Notes: generated from the letters alone by a model not told the origin. DNA of 64,000 nucleotides from Vreelandella lionensis (GCF_002087295.1 NZ_MWVI01000086.1:1-64000), one strand, 5' to 3'; shown: positions 45,394 through 55,107, numbered from the stretch's first letter. Numbers and translations: made by a program.

Positions 45394-45840
45394 ATGCCTC
45401 AGTGGATCGCACTTTCACGCACTCAACATGCCGACCATTCCTACCTTCCCCGCCAGGGCTATACCTTTGCTGTGAATCAGGCCGTAGCACCGGTGCTATT
45501 GGCGGAATTACCCAAGCTGTTGCCGCACTACGCCCTTGGCTTTATCCAGCAGGAAACCGGCTATCAAGCGGTTGCTTTATTGAGCCTGGATGGTCAAAAC
45601 AACCTTTACCTACATAGCGATGGCCGTTGGCTTGGCATTTATGTACCCGCCTCGCTACGCGGTTATCCCTTTACCCTCGCCAATACCGAGGAGGGGCAAA
45701 AAGCCCTGTGTGTGGATCAAGCCCATCTGAGCGAAGAGCAGGGCGAGCCGCTGTTTGATGAAGCGGGCAACTTGGCACCGACCGTTCAGCGCACGGTGGA
45801 ATTTCTCAACCAGTGCGAGCAGAACCGTGAGATTATCTGA
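45394..45840 (+). CDS. sapC: SapC family protein 3, C-terminally truncated
   Basis: 148 aa from ATG 45394 with GGAGG upstream. It is close to the first ~147 residues of SapC1 (MPQWIALSRTQHADHSYL, YVPASLRGYPFTLA), then ends NREII and stop. No SapC C-terminus follows in any frame, and no DUF6447 gene or micro-lipoprotein follows directly. It is probably the decayed end of the oldest cassette. Confidence 0.75.
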   Translation: MPQWIALSRTQHADHSYLPRQGYTFAVNQAVAPVLLAELPKLLPHYALGFIQQETGYQAVALLSLDGQNNLYLHSDGRWLGIYVPASLRGYPFTLANTEEGQKALCVDQAHLSEEQGEPLFDEAGNLAPTVQRTVEFLNQCEQNREII

Positions 45841-46125
45841 ATCACCCTGAGCCTGACATGTTGAATCACGTGCTTGAGGGGCTGTTGGTGGGCTTAAGTG
45901 CCTATTATCTGCCACTGTGCACTGGCACTTCCATGTCGGCTACCCGGGCCAACATAAGCGACTGGCCATAGCGCGCTATTAAGCTTTCCTGAGTTTGTTT
46001 AGCAGCTTATGGTCAGTTTTGCCTCTCCACGCAGTATCTTGTTTAGGTCATTCTGCCGTGTTATTGGGCAGTGTCCTTTGCGTATAACACATGCTTTTAT
46101 TCTGCATTTTAGTAGGTGGTAGGTA
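45841..46125. other. Intergenic, no gene seen
   Basis: 285 bp holding no convincing frame, hairpin or repeat. This may be the scar where the rest of sapC 3 was lost. Confidence 0.35.
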
Positions 46126-46923
46126 ATGAAGTGGCCGTTATTGCGGTGGGTGCCTTGGGGGTTAACCGGGGCTTTATATGCGCTGACTATGGTAGCGGCG
46201 GCTAGCGAGAGGCAAACATTGCCTTTTATTGCCCATGCTGGGGGTGGGTACCAAAACTGGCAATATACCAATACGTTGCAAGCGCTTGATTTTAATCGTG
46301 ACTATTTTGATGCATTTGAAATTGATTTTGAGTGGACCTCAGATGGTCACTTAGTATGTTTGCACGATTGGAAAACGAACGCAGAGTGGATTTTTGGACA
46401 GCGTTTTGAAGCGCCCGTTAGTTTGGTTGAGTTTGAAGCGTTAGTGGAGAGCCACCCTGTAGCGCAAAACTGTACGTTAACAACGCTGGTGCAGTGGCTG
46501 CAGGAAAACCCAGAAAAGCGCTTAGTGACCGATATTAAAACAGACAATGTGGCGGGCTTGAGGCAGTTGGCAAGCGCCTATGGGGAAGGGGTGGGAAAAC
46601 AGGTTATCGCGCAAATTTACCAACCTAGTGAGTATGGCGCTGCCAGGGCAGCGGGGTTTGAAACTATTATTTGGACACTGTACCGCTACCCTGGTGAAGA
46701 GGCTGATATTTTACGCGAGCTTGAGGGCATGTCACTGTTTGCGGTCACCATGCCTCGCCACTTGGCGCTGCAAGGGTTAGCGAAGCGTTTACCGGTTAAT
46801 GTTTATGTACATACCGTAAACACCCAGCGTGAATGGGCGATGTTTCAAGCATTGGGGGTGAGTGGCCTGTATACCGATTGGCTGCCAGACCCTAATGTAG
46901 AGGTTGGTGATGAGAGCGGTTAA
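46126..46923 (+). CDS. Glycerophosphodiester phosphodiesterase family protein (secreted)
   Basis: 265 aa. A signal peptide (residues 1-28, hydrophobic GLTGALYALTMVAAA) is followed by the GDPD barrel. Catalytic motifs are IAHAGGGYQN, EIDFEWTSDGHLVCLHD and TDIKTD. The first motif has HAGG where classical enzymes have HRG, so the catalytic Arg is replaced and the substrate may differ from simple glycerophosphodiesters. It is probably periplasmic. It begins after the last S-layer cassette and is not part of the elements. Confidence 0.75.
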   Translation: MKWPLLRWVPWGLTGALYALTMVAAASERQTLPFIAHAGGGYQNWQYTNTLQALDFNRDYFDAFEIDFEWTSDGHLVCLHDWKTNAEWIFGQRFEAPVSLVEFEALVESHPVAQNCTLTTLVQWLQENPEKRLVTDIKTDNVAGLRQLASAYGEGVGKQVIAQIYQPSEYGAARAAGFETIIWTLYRYPGEEADILRELEGMSLFAVTMPRHLALQGLAKRLPVNVYVHTVNTQREWAMFQALGVSGLYTDWLPDPNVEVGDESG

Positions 46924-47140
46924 ATGTGCCATTAATGGTCGCCACTGAGCGGCTGTTTTTATGGTGGGCGATACTTTGCGCTTAGGCCCTGCCTGCCTAC
47001 ACCGTGCGGTAAAGGCTCGACAGCGTGCCCAATGCCAGGGATGATGGCGGGCTAATAAGTGGGTACTAAACGCTTCAGCCGGGATGGGCTGGGCGGTTTG
47101 CCCTGTGTACCGATGATTTAAGTAGTGGATGTAACGTTAG
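46924..47140. other. Intergenic, no gene seen
   Basis: 217 bp before the first DUF6447-domain protein, with no convincing feature. Confidence 0.35.
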
Positions 47141-47675
47141 ATGAAGACACATATGCCCTGGCAACAGGCAGGTATCCCCTGGGATGCGATTGAGCAGGCC
47201 ATGGCGCACTGCGACCGCGTAGGGCGAGATGCCTTTCGCCAAGAGGCGCATTCGGGTTTTAAAGCTGCAAAAGGCAAAGGTGTGATGCACCAGCAGCGTG
47301 GCCCCGATTGGCCTTCGGCCTTTGGTGGCGGCGGCCTATGCGATTTGTTACCCAGATCAGCCGCGCCTTGGCCCTAAAGATTTTACCGGCGATACGGCGC
47401 GCCAGTATCTACTTCGCTCACACGGCTTTACCTTGGGTGGGGAGCCACCCGTCAGCCAAGCGGAGCCAGCCCCCGCCGCCGAGCAAACGGTAACATTCAA
47501 CGGCGTCAGCTACCCACTTAGCGAACTTTCAGCGGCTGCCAGCCAAACGCTGGCCAAGCTGAATAAAACCGACACCACTATTCAACAGCTGCAACAGCGG
47601 CTGGCGATCTACCAAACTGCGCGCAGTGTATATGCCCAGGCGCTGAGTGACGCGCTGCCGAAACAAGCGCCGTAG
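47141..47675 (+). pseudogene. DUF6447-domain protein with unknown N-terminal domain, frameshifted
   Basis: About 177 aa after correction. The first frame reads MPWQQAGIPWDAIEQAMAHC and runs to about 47320. The second continues VAAAYAICYPDQPRLGPKDF. One extra base at about 47300-47330, in the GGCGGCGG or CCCC stretch, explains the break. The C-terminal 65 residues are DUF6447-like (VTFNGVSYPLSELSAAASQT, QLQQRLAIYQTARSVYAQAL). The N-terminal domain is not recognised. Confidence 0.55.
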
Positions 47676-47715
47676 CGGCTGGAGGTGATACCACGCCGCT
47701 GGGGATGAGTGCCGC

Positions 47716-48870
47716 ATGAACCATCGGTTAATAAGCAGGAAAAAAGCTGCTGCCAGCGGTGTGGGTGGGCAATCGCCGTTGTTGGCCCGGTTGCTGCCCA
47801 ACGAGCCCTGTATGGTGAATAACAAGGCGCAGGCGGCGTTAACAGAGCGCTATTTGCTGCCTTGTTTAGCCGAGGTGGCGGCGTTTTTCCTTGCGTTACG
47901 CCATCAGGTTGACCCTGCGCTCTATCAGCAGCGGCCGGTGAAGTTGGGCAAGCCTTACCCGCTTGGGCAGTGTTTGGAAATTACCCGGGCAGTGCAGCGT
48001 TTGCTGCCGGATGCTGGGGTGGCCACTGCTGGGTTTAGTGGTGCTGCCTTAGCGGGTGCCCATGCCTATCGGGCGTTTCGTAAGGCCGGGGGCAGCACGC
48101 GGCAGGTGTGGGGCGACTTGCGGGGCGAGTTTTTCCAGAATGCCTTTCAAGTGGGCACGCTGTATGTGGATGTCGCTAACGATACGGTGACGCCTACCAA
48201 GCCCAAGGTGGAAATCTTGCCGTTTGCTGAGTCGGCACTTATCCCCATCGCTGATTTTAAGCATTTCAAACGTATTGCCGAGCGTTACTGGCAGGCGCGT
48301 ATTTTCCCCAACCATATTCTTCCTGAGCTGGCACCTACGTGCCCGTTGATTCATGTTAGCCCAGAGGGAAAGGTGCAAGTGGCGGAGGCAACGGGCTATA
48401 TGGTGGCCATGGCGCAGGCCAGCGCTTTCCGTGCAAGCGAGGAAGTATTGTGCGATACGCCAGTGGCAGACGATATTTTTGCGCATGTGCGCCGTCATTT
48501 GGCGGGCACGCCGTGGGCTTTGCCGCGCAGTGCTGAAGAGGGCAAGGCGGCGGCGCTGCGTGCTTGCCGCGAGCAGCGGGCGAAACGTTGGCACCTTTCA
48601 CCGGCGCAGGCGAACGCGCATCTCCAAGCGGTGATTGCGCTGAATCACCGCCTGTTGCATGTGTTGCCTTCACGCAGACAGCAGGTAAGCCGCCTGACGA
48701 CAGTAGATGTGGGGGATGTTCAGCCGTTTGCTTCGCCAGTGGGCAGCCTATCCTATGGGCAGCGGCTTGATGAAGAGATCGCAAGGTTAAAGCAGCGGTT
48801 GGCTATTTGCCAAACCGCTCGTATTGCTTATGCCCAGGCGCTGAGTAATGAGCTGTTAAAGCACTCGTAG
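47716..48870 (+). CDS. Unknown protein with DUF6447-like C-terminus
   Basis: 384 aa. The last ~40 residues (LDEEIARLKQRLAICQTART-like helix, ending ALSNELLKHS) match the second half of DUF6447 proteins. The main body (LLARLLPNEPCMVNNKAQ, GDLRGEFFQNAFQVGTLYVD, LIHVSPEGKVQVAEATGY) is not recognised. The TLYVDVANDTV stretch and mixed alpha/beta pattern suggest an enzyme. There is no signal peptide. It follows another DUF6447-domain gene, so the pair may be part of the ancestral S-layer locus. Confidence 0.55.
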   Translation: MNHRLISRKKAAASGVGGQSPLLARLLPNEPCMVNNKAQAALTERYLLPCLAEVAAFFLALRHQVDPALYQQRPVKLGKPYPLGQCLEITRAVQRLLPDAGVATAGFSGAALAGAHAYRAFRKAGGSTRQVWGDLRGEFFQNAFQVGTLYVDVANDTVTPTKPKVEILPFAESALIPIADFKHFKRIAERYWQARIFPNHILPELAPTCPLIHVSPEGKVQVAEATGYMVAMAQASAFRASEEVLCDTPVADDIFAHVRRHLAGTPWALPRSAEEGKAAALRACREQRAKRWHLSPAQANAHLQAVIALNHRLLHVLPSRRQQVSRLTTVDVGDVQPFASPVGSLSYGQRLDEEIARLKQRLAICQTARIAYAQALSNELLKHS

Positions 48871-48922
48871 CAGTGGGGCGTGCCTGCGTAGCGCTCACGC
48901 GCTCTATCTTTCCTGTTACTGA

Positions 48923-51619
48923 TTAGCTGCGCAGGCCAAGAATGGTATCGAATATTGTTGATGCGGTGCTGATCACGCGGGCGTTGGCTTGGTAGAACTG
49001 CTGGAAGCGGATGAGGTTGGCTGCCTCTTCATCCAGGTTCACGCCAGATTCCGACTGTTGAACGGCGCGCAGTTGATCGGTCAGCCCTTGGCGGGCATCC
49101 AGGTTTACCTGGGCGATGTTGGTTTGGTTGCCTACGTCGCTCACTATCGCGCCGTAAGCACCGCTGAACGAGGCGCTGCCCCCTACGGTTAATTCGTTTT
49201 GCAGGTCTTGTAGCGCCAGGGCGTTGCGGTTGTCGCCGGGGCCGGTGGTGCCGGTGATGCCTGTGAAGGCCACGCCGCTGGTGGTGCCATTGCTGGGCAG
49301 CTCGTCAACGGTAAAGCTGAGGATGGTGGCGCCCGTGGCATCGTCTTTAATGATTAAGCGCTCGCCAGCGGCGAGGGTGTCGCCGGTGCCAGCATTCACC
49401 GAAAGCACATTGTCGATTTCAGTGCCATCTTCTTTAAAGATGCTGTAAATGCCTTCCGGCGGCGGGGAAGTGGGCACCGAACCAGCATCCGGGGAAACAA
49501 ACAGGTTGTTGTCGCTCTCTGCCCCAAAGAGCCCAAGGGTAAGGGCGCCGTCGTCAGCGGCTTTAATCGCAAAGCTGGGCGGTTGGTACTTGGCATCCAT
49601 TTGTTTGAACGCTGGGGCAACGTCAATCTCGCTGACTTCAAGCTGGTTCTGCACGCGGCCAATGGGAGTGTTGTCTGAAATTGCGCCCCCTGCAGCTGGC
49701 ACCCCTGGCATGTCATCCCAGGTGGCGGTGATGTTGAAACGACCATTGGCCGATATCAGCACAAAGAGTGGTTCAGTAACCGTGTCGATATTTAACTTTT
49801 CACTCATGCCGTCAAGAGAGCTACTGCCGTCATTAATAGCGCCTTCACTGTCAAAATGATCCGCATCACCGGTATAAGTAAAGGTCATACCGTTGTAGCT
49901 GGAAGTCACGCCATCGGCAAGGTCACTTGAGAAGTTAGTGCCTTTGTGAAAAAGCAGTTCTTCATCACTGTAAGTCGTGCCCTCAGGAAAACCGCGGGCT
50001 AAAGTGAACACTTGTGTTTCAAGGTCATCTTCAGAGTCAATGCTATTACTTGTCCATGTATAGTCAGCATCACTTCCTGTGACGGGAGTGCCGATGAGGT
50101 GTTTACCATCTCGGGTGAATATCTGGATGTCGTCATCTGCCCCTAAATCATAGAGGTGGATTTCAACATTTTTGGCATCAACAGGAATAAAGGCAAATGG
50201 CTTAATGCCCGAAGTCTCTCCGGTCAACGTACTTCCTGTGGCAAATTTACTGGCAAAACTCTCTGTTTGCCCCAGGCGCGTTGTGCTCTGCGACTGAAAA
50301 TCTACTGTGGAATAGGGCATGGGGCTTACCGGGCCCTGCGCGGCGGCAATTTTATCCAGGTCGCTGACCAGTACGTCCATACCTGCGGCGGCGCGGCGCA
50401 CGGGCTGTACGTTAAACGTATCGCCTGCAGCGGGGGCGCCGCTTAGCGTCATATCGATACCGCCGAACGAGAGGGTGGTGCCATCCCATTCGGCATTTAC
50501 TTCTTCTCCGCTGTCTTGCCGGGTAACGCTGAAGCTGCTGCCGTCGTACTTTACTTGGTAGTCGGTGGCGCGTAGGTCATCAACGCGGGTGGCATCAAAG
50601 GTAATGGTGCTTACTTCTGCGCTATTGTTTTTGCCGCTATAGGCTTGGGGGGCGCGTATTGAAAAGAAGTTTTTGCCTTGTTCGCCGTCTAAATCAATGC
50701 CTTGTTTGTGTATTTCGTTAAAGGCGGTGGTGAGCGATACGGCGAGCTGGCCAATTTGGTTTTGGGTTTTATCTAGCGATTCCTGGCGGAAGCGCATTAG
50801 CCCGCCCAGACTGCCGCCAGTAAGCACGTCCTCGTCAAGGGGCACCACGTTGCCACTACCATCACGGTAGCCAACAATAGTGCGTTGGGGGTCGTTTTCT
50901 GCGGTTATGGGGGTGAGTTTGAACGCATCGGCACCGCTCACTAACGGCTGGCCGTTGGGCAGGCTGACGTTGTAAGTTTTGCCATCCTGAATATTGAGCC
51001 GTACGTTTAGGCGCTCGTTTAGCTCGGCAATCATCTGGTCGCGCTGGTTCAGCAGGCTGTTGGGCGCTTCGCCGCTGCGGGCGCGCGACAGGGCAATTTC
51101 GCGGTTTAACCCGGCAATTTGCTGGGTGGTGTTATTTACCTGGGTAATTTCGTCTTCAATTTCGCTGTTGATGTTGTTCTGCATATCTTGCAGGTAGCTA
51201 TCAAACGAGCGGAATTGGGCGCTGAGCGTTTGCGCGGTACCAATAACCCCTTGGCGGGCGGCGGGGTCTGAGGGGGCGCTGGCCAGGTCTTCCAGGCTGG
51301 AAAAGAAGGTTTGCATCAGCGGTGAAAGTCCGGCGTCGCGGTCGGCAAGCAGGCTGTCGATTTGCGTTATCTGCTGGCTGTATTTCTCTAACGCCGTGGA
51401 TTGGGTGCGGGCGTTATTCAGCTGACTGGCCACATACTTATTGAATTGGCGCTGAATATCGTTGACCTGCACGCCGGGGCTGCCTGAGGACTGTTCACCC
51501 AGAATCGTAATTTCCCGGTTGTAGCCGGTAGTGTAAACGTTGCTGATATTGTTGCTGGTGGTGTTCAGCGCGTTTTGTGCCGCATTTAACCCGCTTAGCC
51601 CAATCGAAAACATGCTCAT
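48923..51619 (-). CDS. flgK: Flagellar hook-associated protein FlgK
   Basis: 898 aa. The N-terminal helix SIGLSGLNAAQNALNTTSNN and C-terminal ANLIRFQQFYQANARVIST are FlgK signatures. These coiled ends form the hook-filament junction. It is clearly longer than usual FlgK proteins (~550-650 aa) because of an enlarged central region (~residues 380-830). No flgL or other flagellar gene is adjacent, which is unusual, since flgK normally ends the flgB-L cluster. It may be a second, divergent FlgK. Start is ATG at 51617-51619. Confidence 0.9.
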   Translation of the reverse strand: MSMFSIGLSGLNAAQNALNTTSNNISNVYTTGYNREITILGEQSSGSPGVQVNDIQRQFNKYVASQLNNARTQSTALEKYSQQITQIDSLLADRDAGLSPLMQTFFSSLEDLASAPSDPAARQGVIGTAQTLSAQFRSFDSYLQDMQNNINSEIEDEITQVNNTTQQIAGLNREIALSRARSGEAPNSLLNQRDQMIAELNERLNVRLNIQDGKTYNVSLPNGQPLVSGADAFKLTPITAENDPQRTIVGYRDGSGNVVPLDEDVLTGGSLGGLMRFRQESLDKTQNQIGQLAVSLTTAFNEIHKQGIDLDGEQGKNFFSIRAPQAYSGKNNSAEVSTITFDATRVDDLRATDYQVKYDGSSFSVTRQDSGEEVNAEWDGTTLSFGGIDMTLSGAPAAGDTFNVQPVRRAAAGMDVLVSDLDKIAAAQGPVSPMPYSTVDFQSQSTTRLGQTESFASKFATGSTLTGETSGIKPFAFIPVDAKNVEIHLYDLGADDDIQIFTRDGKHLIGTPVTGSDADYTWTSNSIDSEDDLETQVFTLARGFPEGTTYSDEELLFHKGTNFSSDLADGVTSSYNGMTFTYTGDADHFDSEGAINDGSSSLDGMSEKLNIDTVTEPLFVLISANGRFNITATWDDMPGVPAAGGAISDNTPIGRVQNQLEVSEIDVAPAFKQMDAKYQPPSFAIKAADDGALTLGLFGAESDNNLFVSPDAGSVPTSPPPEGIYSIFKEDGTEIDNVLSVNAGTGDTLAAGERLIIKDDATGATILSFTVDELPSNGTTSGVAFTGITGTTGPGDNRNALALQDLQNELTVGGSASFSGAYGAIVSDVGNQTNIAQVNLDARQGLTDQLRAVQQSESGVNLDEEAANLIRFQQFYQANARVISTASTIFDTILGLRS

Positions 51620-51785
51620 CGCCCAGTGCCCTTGTTATCATTTGCCCAACCGTCAAACGGGTAAAGATTACTTCATTACGCTGCTAAAAGAAAAGGCGAA
51701 TGAGGAAAAGTTGGCAATAAAATCATCGGTTTGGGTGGCGGCTATGCTGGAAAGGCAAGGCGGTGCAGTCAAATTCCTGGGTTAG
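51612..51785 (+). pseudogene. Possible 3' gene remnant
   Basis: An open frame overlapping the flgK start on the other strand ends DYFITLLKEKANEEKLAIKS then VWVAAMLERQGGAVKFLG. The last ~40 residues look protein-like, but no start or family is evident. It may be a remnant or chance. Confidence 0.25.
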
Positions 51786-51864
51786 CCCGCACTGGTGCAG
51801 GCCACTGTTGTGGGTGCCACGCTGCCTTTGCAGTACACTGGCTCTTTTTTAAGCGAATGTTGCG

Positions 51865-52878
51865 ATGTCTCCCTCGTTATTTAATACGCTCAATCTTATT
51901 AAAGTGTTTGGCGCTGCGTTAGTCGTGGCTTCTCATTATGCTGGGCAGTACTACAGCACGCCGTTTTATAGTTATGGTACGGGCTGCTTTTTTGTGGTGT
52001 CGGGATATTATGCCTTTAACTGGGAGCGCCACCGGGGCTGGTACTATCTTGCCAAGCGTTTAACGCGTTTATATCCGGCGTTTTTGGTGGCGTTGCTGGC
52101 TTATTTGTTGGCGCGGCAAATACCGTTGGCCGAGTGGCCGCTGCTGACAGCCCATCATCTTACGTTTTTGCTTTCCACGCCGGATAGGGCAACGGTGTTT
52201 GCACTTAACCCGCCGTTTTGGTTGTTTTTTACGTTTTTTGCTTTGGTGGCTTTTTTACCCCGCATAACGCCCCGCTTTTGGCAGGTGGTGGTGCTGATGT
52301 TGCTAGCCGCTGGGGCACTGTGGTTAAACGTTACCACTTGGCGAGAGGGGTACATTGAGCTGTGGGTGGCGCCGCTACATTTATATGCTTTTTGGTTGGG
52401 TGGCTGGCTGGGGGCTAGGGCGCATCGTCGCCCGGTGCCGTTGCACTGGGGTTATACGTGGCTGGCGGTGGGCATTATGCTGCTGATTGTGGTGTGCGGT
52501 GCTTACTACCAGTGGCTTACCCGTGTACTTTTCTTGGGTGAGACGTTTGCTTACCGGGGGGCTATGGTGGTGCTGTATGCGTTGCTATTTTGGGCAATGA
52601 TTCATAGCCCGCTGGCAGCACGCGGCACTGGTTTGCTCAGCTTCTTGGGCACCATTAGTTTCGGGGTTTATCTGTTTCATAACCTGCCTGTTTATTGGAT
52701 GAGCGATGCACTGCCCGCTAGTGTGGCGGTGGTGCTTTCTGTGGGGGTTTCCGTGGGTGTTGCGTGGCTTTCGTGGCGCTTTGTGGAATCTCCGTTTCAG
52801 CGTTGGAGTAAACCTCGGTTGGCGAAGTGGTACCGCCAGCCTGCGGCGGCGTTGCCGCGCGATGGTAAAAGGGAGTAG
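51865..52878 (+). CDS. Acyltransferase 3 family membrane protein
   Basis: 337 aa with about ten membrane segments. Typical acyltransferase-3 features are the first-helix LIKVFGAALVVASHYAG with the conserved His, the FFVVSGYYAF loop, YLAKRLTRLYPAF with Arg residues, and late FGVYLFHNLPVYW. It probably O-acetylates a cell-surface polysaccharide, with transfer across the inner membrane. It is followed after 3 bp by the LTA-synthase-like gene, suggesting joint envelope modification. Confidence 0.85.
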   Translation: MSPSLFNTLNLIKVFGAALVVASHYAGQYYSTPFYSYGTGCFFVVSGYYAFNWERHRGWYYLAKRLTRLYPAFLVALLAYLLARQIPLAEWPLLTAHHLTFLLSTPDRATVFALNPPFWLFFTFFALVAFLPRITPRFWQVVVLMLLAAGALWLNVTTWREGYIELWVAPLHLYAFWLGGWLGARAHRRPVPLHWGYTWLAVGIMLLIVVCGAYYQWLTRVLFLGETFAYRGAMVVLYALLFWAMIHSPLAARGTGLLSFLGTISFGVYLFHNLPVYWMSDALPASVAVVLSVGVSVGVAWLSWRFVESPFQRWSKPRLAKWYRQPAAALPRDGKRE

Positions 52879-52881
52879 TGC

Positions 52882-54624
52882 GTGAAGTTGCGTTATGGCT
52901 GGGGTGTGGTGGGGGGCATCGTTGGGTTGCTGGTGCTGTGTTTGCTGGGGCGGCGTTTGTTTGTATTGCAGGCAATGTCTTACGAGGTGTTGGGCTGCCG
53001 GGCTTGTGTGGTGCCCAATGTGTTGGCATCAGATGTGCCGTATTGGGCGGTCGTGGTGGCGCTGTTTGTGGTGTCGTTCGGCCGTCGTGGGTGGTTGTGG
53101 CGTGGGGTGTGGCGGGGTATTGCTTTACTCGGCGTGGCGCTGTATGCCGCCGATATGTGGGTGATGTCCCAGTTTAGTACGCGTTTAATGTTGGCGGATA
53201 TTCGGGTGTATACCGCTGATACTGCACAAGCCTTGGCGCTAGTGTTGCAGTGGCCGCTGTTGCACCAGCTGTTGGTAGTTGGGGGCTTAGTGCTGGGGGC
53301 TGCGCTGTGGTGGTGGCCGGTAAGCGAGCCAATATCTCGGCGGGGCATTGTTCTGTGCGGTATCGCGCTGGCGGGCCTGGGGGGTGGCGCGTGGGCCTAT
53401 ACACCGCCTGGTTATGTGCATGAGTGGGCATTGAAAAATGTGGTGCAGGCCAATTGGCCGACGGGCTTGGCTGCCCCTTATAGCCATGCAACTCAGGAGC
53501 GGTTATTGGCCGAGCGCCCGCCAGAGCAGTGTTGGGCGGGGCGTGATCAGCGTGACCATGTGGTGATGTTAGTGCTGGAGTCCTGGTCTACCTACCATAG
53601 CCAGGCGTGGCTGGGCGTGAATGATTGGACGCCAAGGTTGGATGCATGGGCAGCTCAGGGCCGTCAATTCGAGACGCTGTATGCCGGTGGCTTTAATACT
53701 AACGAGGGTTTGTTTTCTTTATTAACCGGCCGCGATGTGGTGTTGCCGATTCTGCCAGCGCACCAGCAGGGTGCATTTGAGGGGGCTTGGGGTATTGAGG
53801 ATTCTCTGCCTGCTCAATTAGGAAAGCAGGGGTATCAGACTACGTTTATGACTTCTGGCAATTTGGCATACACCCGCAAGGGGGAGTGGTTGTCCCAGCT
53901 GGGGTTTGAGGCGCTGTGGGGGCACGATGCTCCGGCGTTTGATGGTGTTGAACGTGGCCACTTTGGCGCTGTGCCGGATGATGTGTTGTATTCCAGCGCA
54001 TTGGCGCATATTACTCGCCTGCGGCAAGACCATGCTGCGAGCTTAACAGTGATTGAGAATGTCAGTTCTCACCACCCTTATGTGCACCCTTACTCCGGGG
54101 AGCGTAGCGAAGAGGCGGTATTCCGTTATATGGATAAGGCGGCAGGTGAGTTTATTGATCAACTGGCTACGAGTGGCTTCTTGGAAGAGGGGACCTTGGT
54201 AGTGGTCAGCGACCACCGGGCGATGACGTTTGTCACTGCCGAGGAGCAGGCGCGTTTTGGGTTGGGGGCGGTGTCTCGTATTCCGGGGTTTATGCTAGGC
54301 CGAGGTGTAGAGCCGGGTAAGGTAACGTTGCCTTTTCATCAGGCCGATATCATGCCTACGCTGCTGCGCCAACAGGGTGAGCGTGTTTGCCTGCATGGGC
54401 CGCTGCGGGATGGGTTGGATGTGGTTGCATCCGAACCGCGCTGCATGATGCATGCGCGGGGTGACCAACGCGATAGGGTGAACGTTTACTGTCCTGAAGG
54501 TAAGGGTACGATCAAAGTAATGGGTGATGATAGCTACTTCGTTAATAACGAAGGGTTAGAGAGCGGGAGGCGGCAGCAGTTATTGGACGCATTAGCTCGG
54601 CAACGCTTGGCGCTGGAGCCTTAA
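52882..54624 (+). CDS. LTA synthase/sulfatase family protein (alkaline phosphatase superfamily)
   Basis: 580 aa from GTG 52882. About five N-terminal membrane segments are followed by an extracytoplasmic sulfatase-like domain. Motifs are MLVLESWS (metal Glu), FNTNEGLFSLLTG with the nucleophilic Thr, ENVSSHHPYVHPY, and VVVSDHRAM (metal Asp-His). Gram-negative relatives transfer phosphoglycerol or phosphoethanolamine to glycans or lipid A. The substrate here is unknown. It is co-directional with and 3 bp from the acyltransferase gene, and probably translationally coupled. Confidence 0.85.
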   Translation: MKLRYGWGVVGGIVGLLVLCLLGRRLFVLQAMSYEVLGCRACVVPNVLASDVPYWAVVVALFVVSFGRRGWLWRGVWRGIALLGVALYAADMWVMSQFSTRLMLADIRVYTADTAQALALVLQWPLLHQLLVVGGLVLGAALWWWPVSEPISRRGIVLCGIALAGLGGGAWAYTPPGYVHEWALKNVVQANWPTGLAAPYSHATQERLLAERPPEQCWAGRDQRDHVVMLVLESWSTYHSQAWLGVNDWTPRLDAWAAQGRQFETLYAGGFNTNEGLFSLLTGRDVVLPILPAHQQGAFEGAWGIEDSLPAQLGKQGYQTTFMTSGNLAYTRKGEWLSQLGFEALWGHDAPAFDGVERGHFGAVPDDVLYSSALAHITRLRQDHAASLTVIENVSSHHPYVHPYSGERSEEAVFRYMDKAAGEFIDQLATSGFLEEGTLVVVSDHRAMTFVTAEEQARFGLGAVSRIPGFMLGRGVEPGKVTLPFHQADIMPTLLRQQGERVCLHGPLRDGLDVVASEPRCMMHARGDQRDRVNVYCPEGKGTIKVMGDDSYFVNNEGLESGRRQQLLDALARQRLALEP

Positions 54625-55107
54625 CTAAAACAGTGTTGTTTTTACTGATGAGCAAATAGCTTAATGGTATCAGCACCTAGTATTTCATCGCTATGAAGCA
54701 GCCTATAACGCATAGGAAGCTTCAGATGGCAATGCTGGGTGATGACGAGGTTGCGGCTAGCCTTTGTCGTGTGTGGCCGGGCAGCGGCTAATGCATGACG
54801 GTAAGCCGTTTATATCCTAAGCAGAAAATCGTCAGGCCCTCGTTGATCAGGCGCGGTAATTTATGCAGGTGCGGTGACCGCTACTGCAGAGGTTGCAGGC
54901 TCTTTACAAGTCATAAAAATATTATTGACTCTCTTTAAAATCTAGCACTATTTAATTCAATTTGATGAGTGGCGCAGTAAAAAAGACTGAGCAATAATGC
55001 AAAAAATACGCTCGGCCAAACGCGCCTATCACAAGGTTGCTGCCGATGTATGGGGTGGGGTGGTTCTCTCATTGTGAGAGATAATCTTAGGTGGGGAGCG
55101 GGCATAC
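54625..55107. other. Intergenic region before giant secreted protein
   Basis: 483 bp. AAAACA/TGTTTT near 54627-54643 with T5 could be a weak terminator of the previous pair. An AT-rich part (54905-54985) may hold the promoter of the next gene. No convincing ORF was seen. Confidence 0.4.
55065..55081. repeat. 7-bp inverted repeat upstream of giant secreted protein
   Basis: TCTCTCA and TGAGAGA with loop TTG, 27 bp before ATG 55108. It could be a leader hairpin or an operator. Confidence 0.4.

Noticed and set aside
53174-53491. Minus-strand ORFs across the LTA-synthase-like gene
   Set aside because: They are shadows of the GC-rich 52882-54624 coding region with His/Pro-rich low-complexity products.
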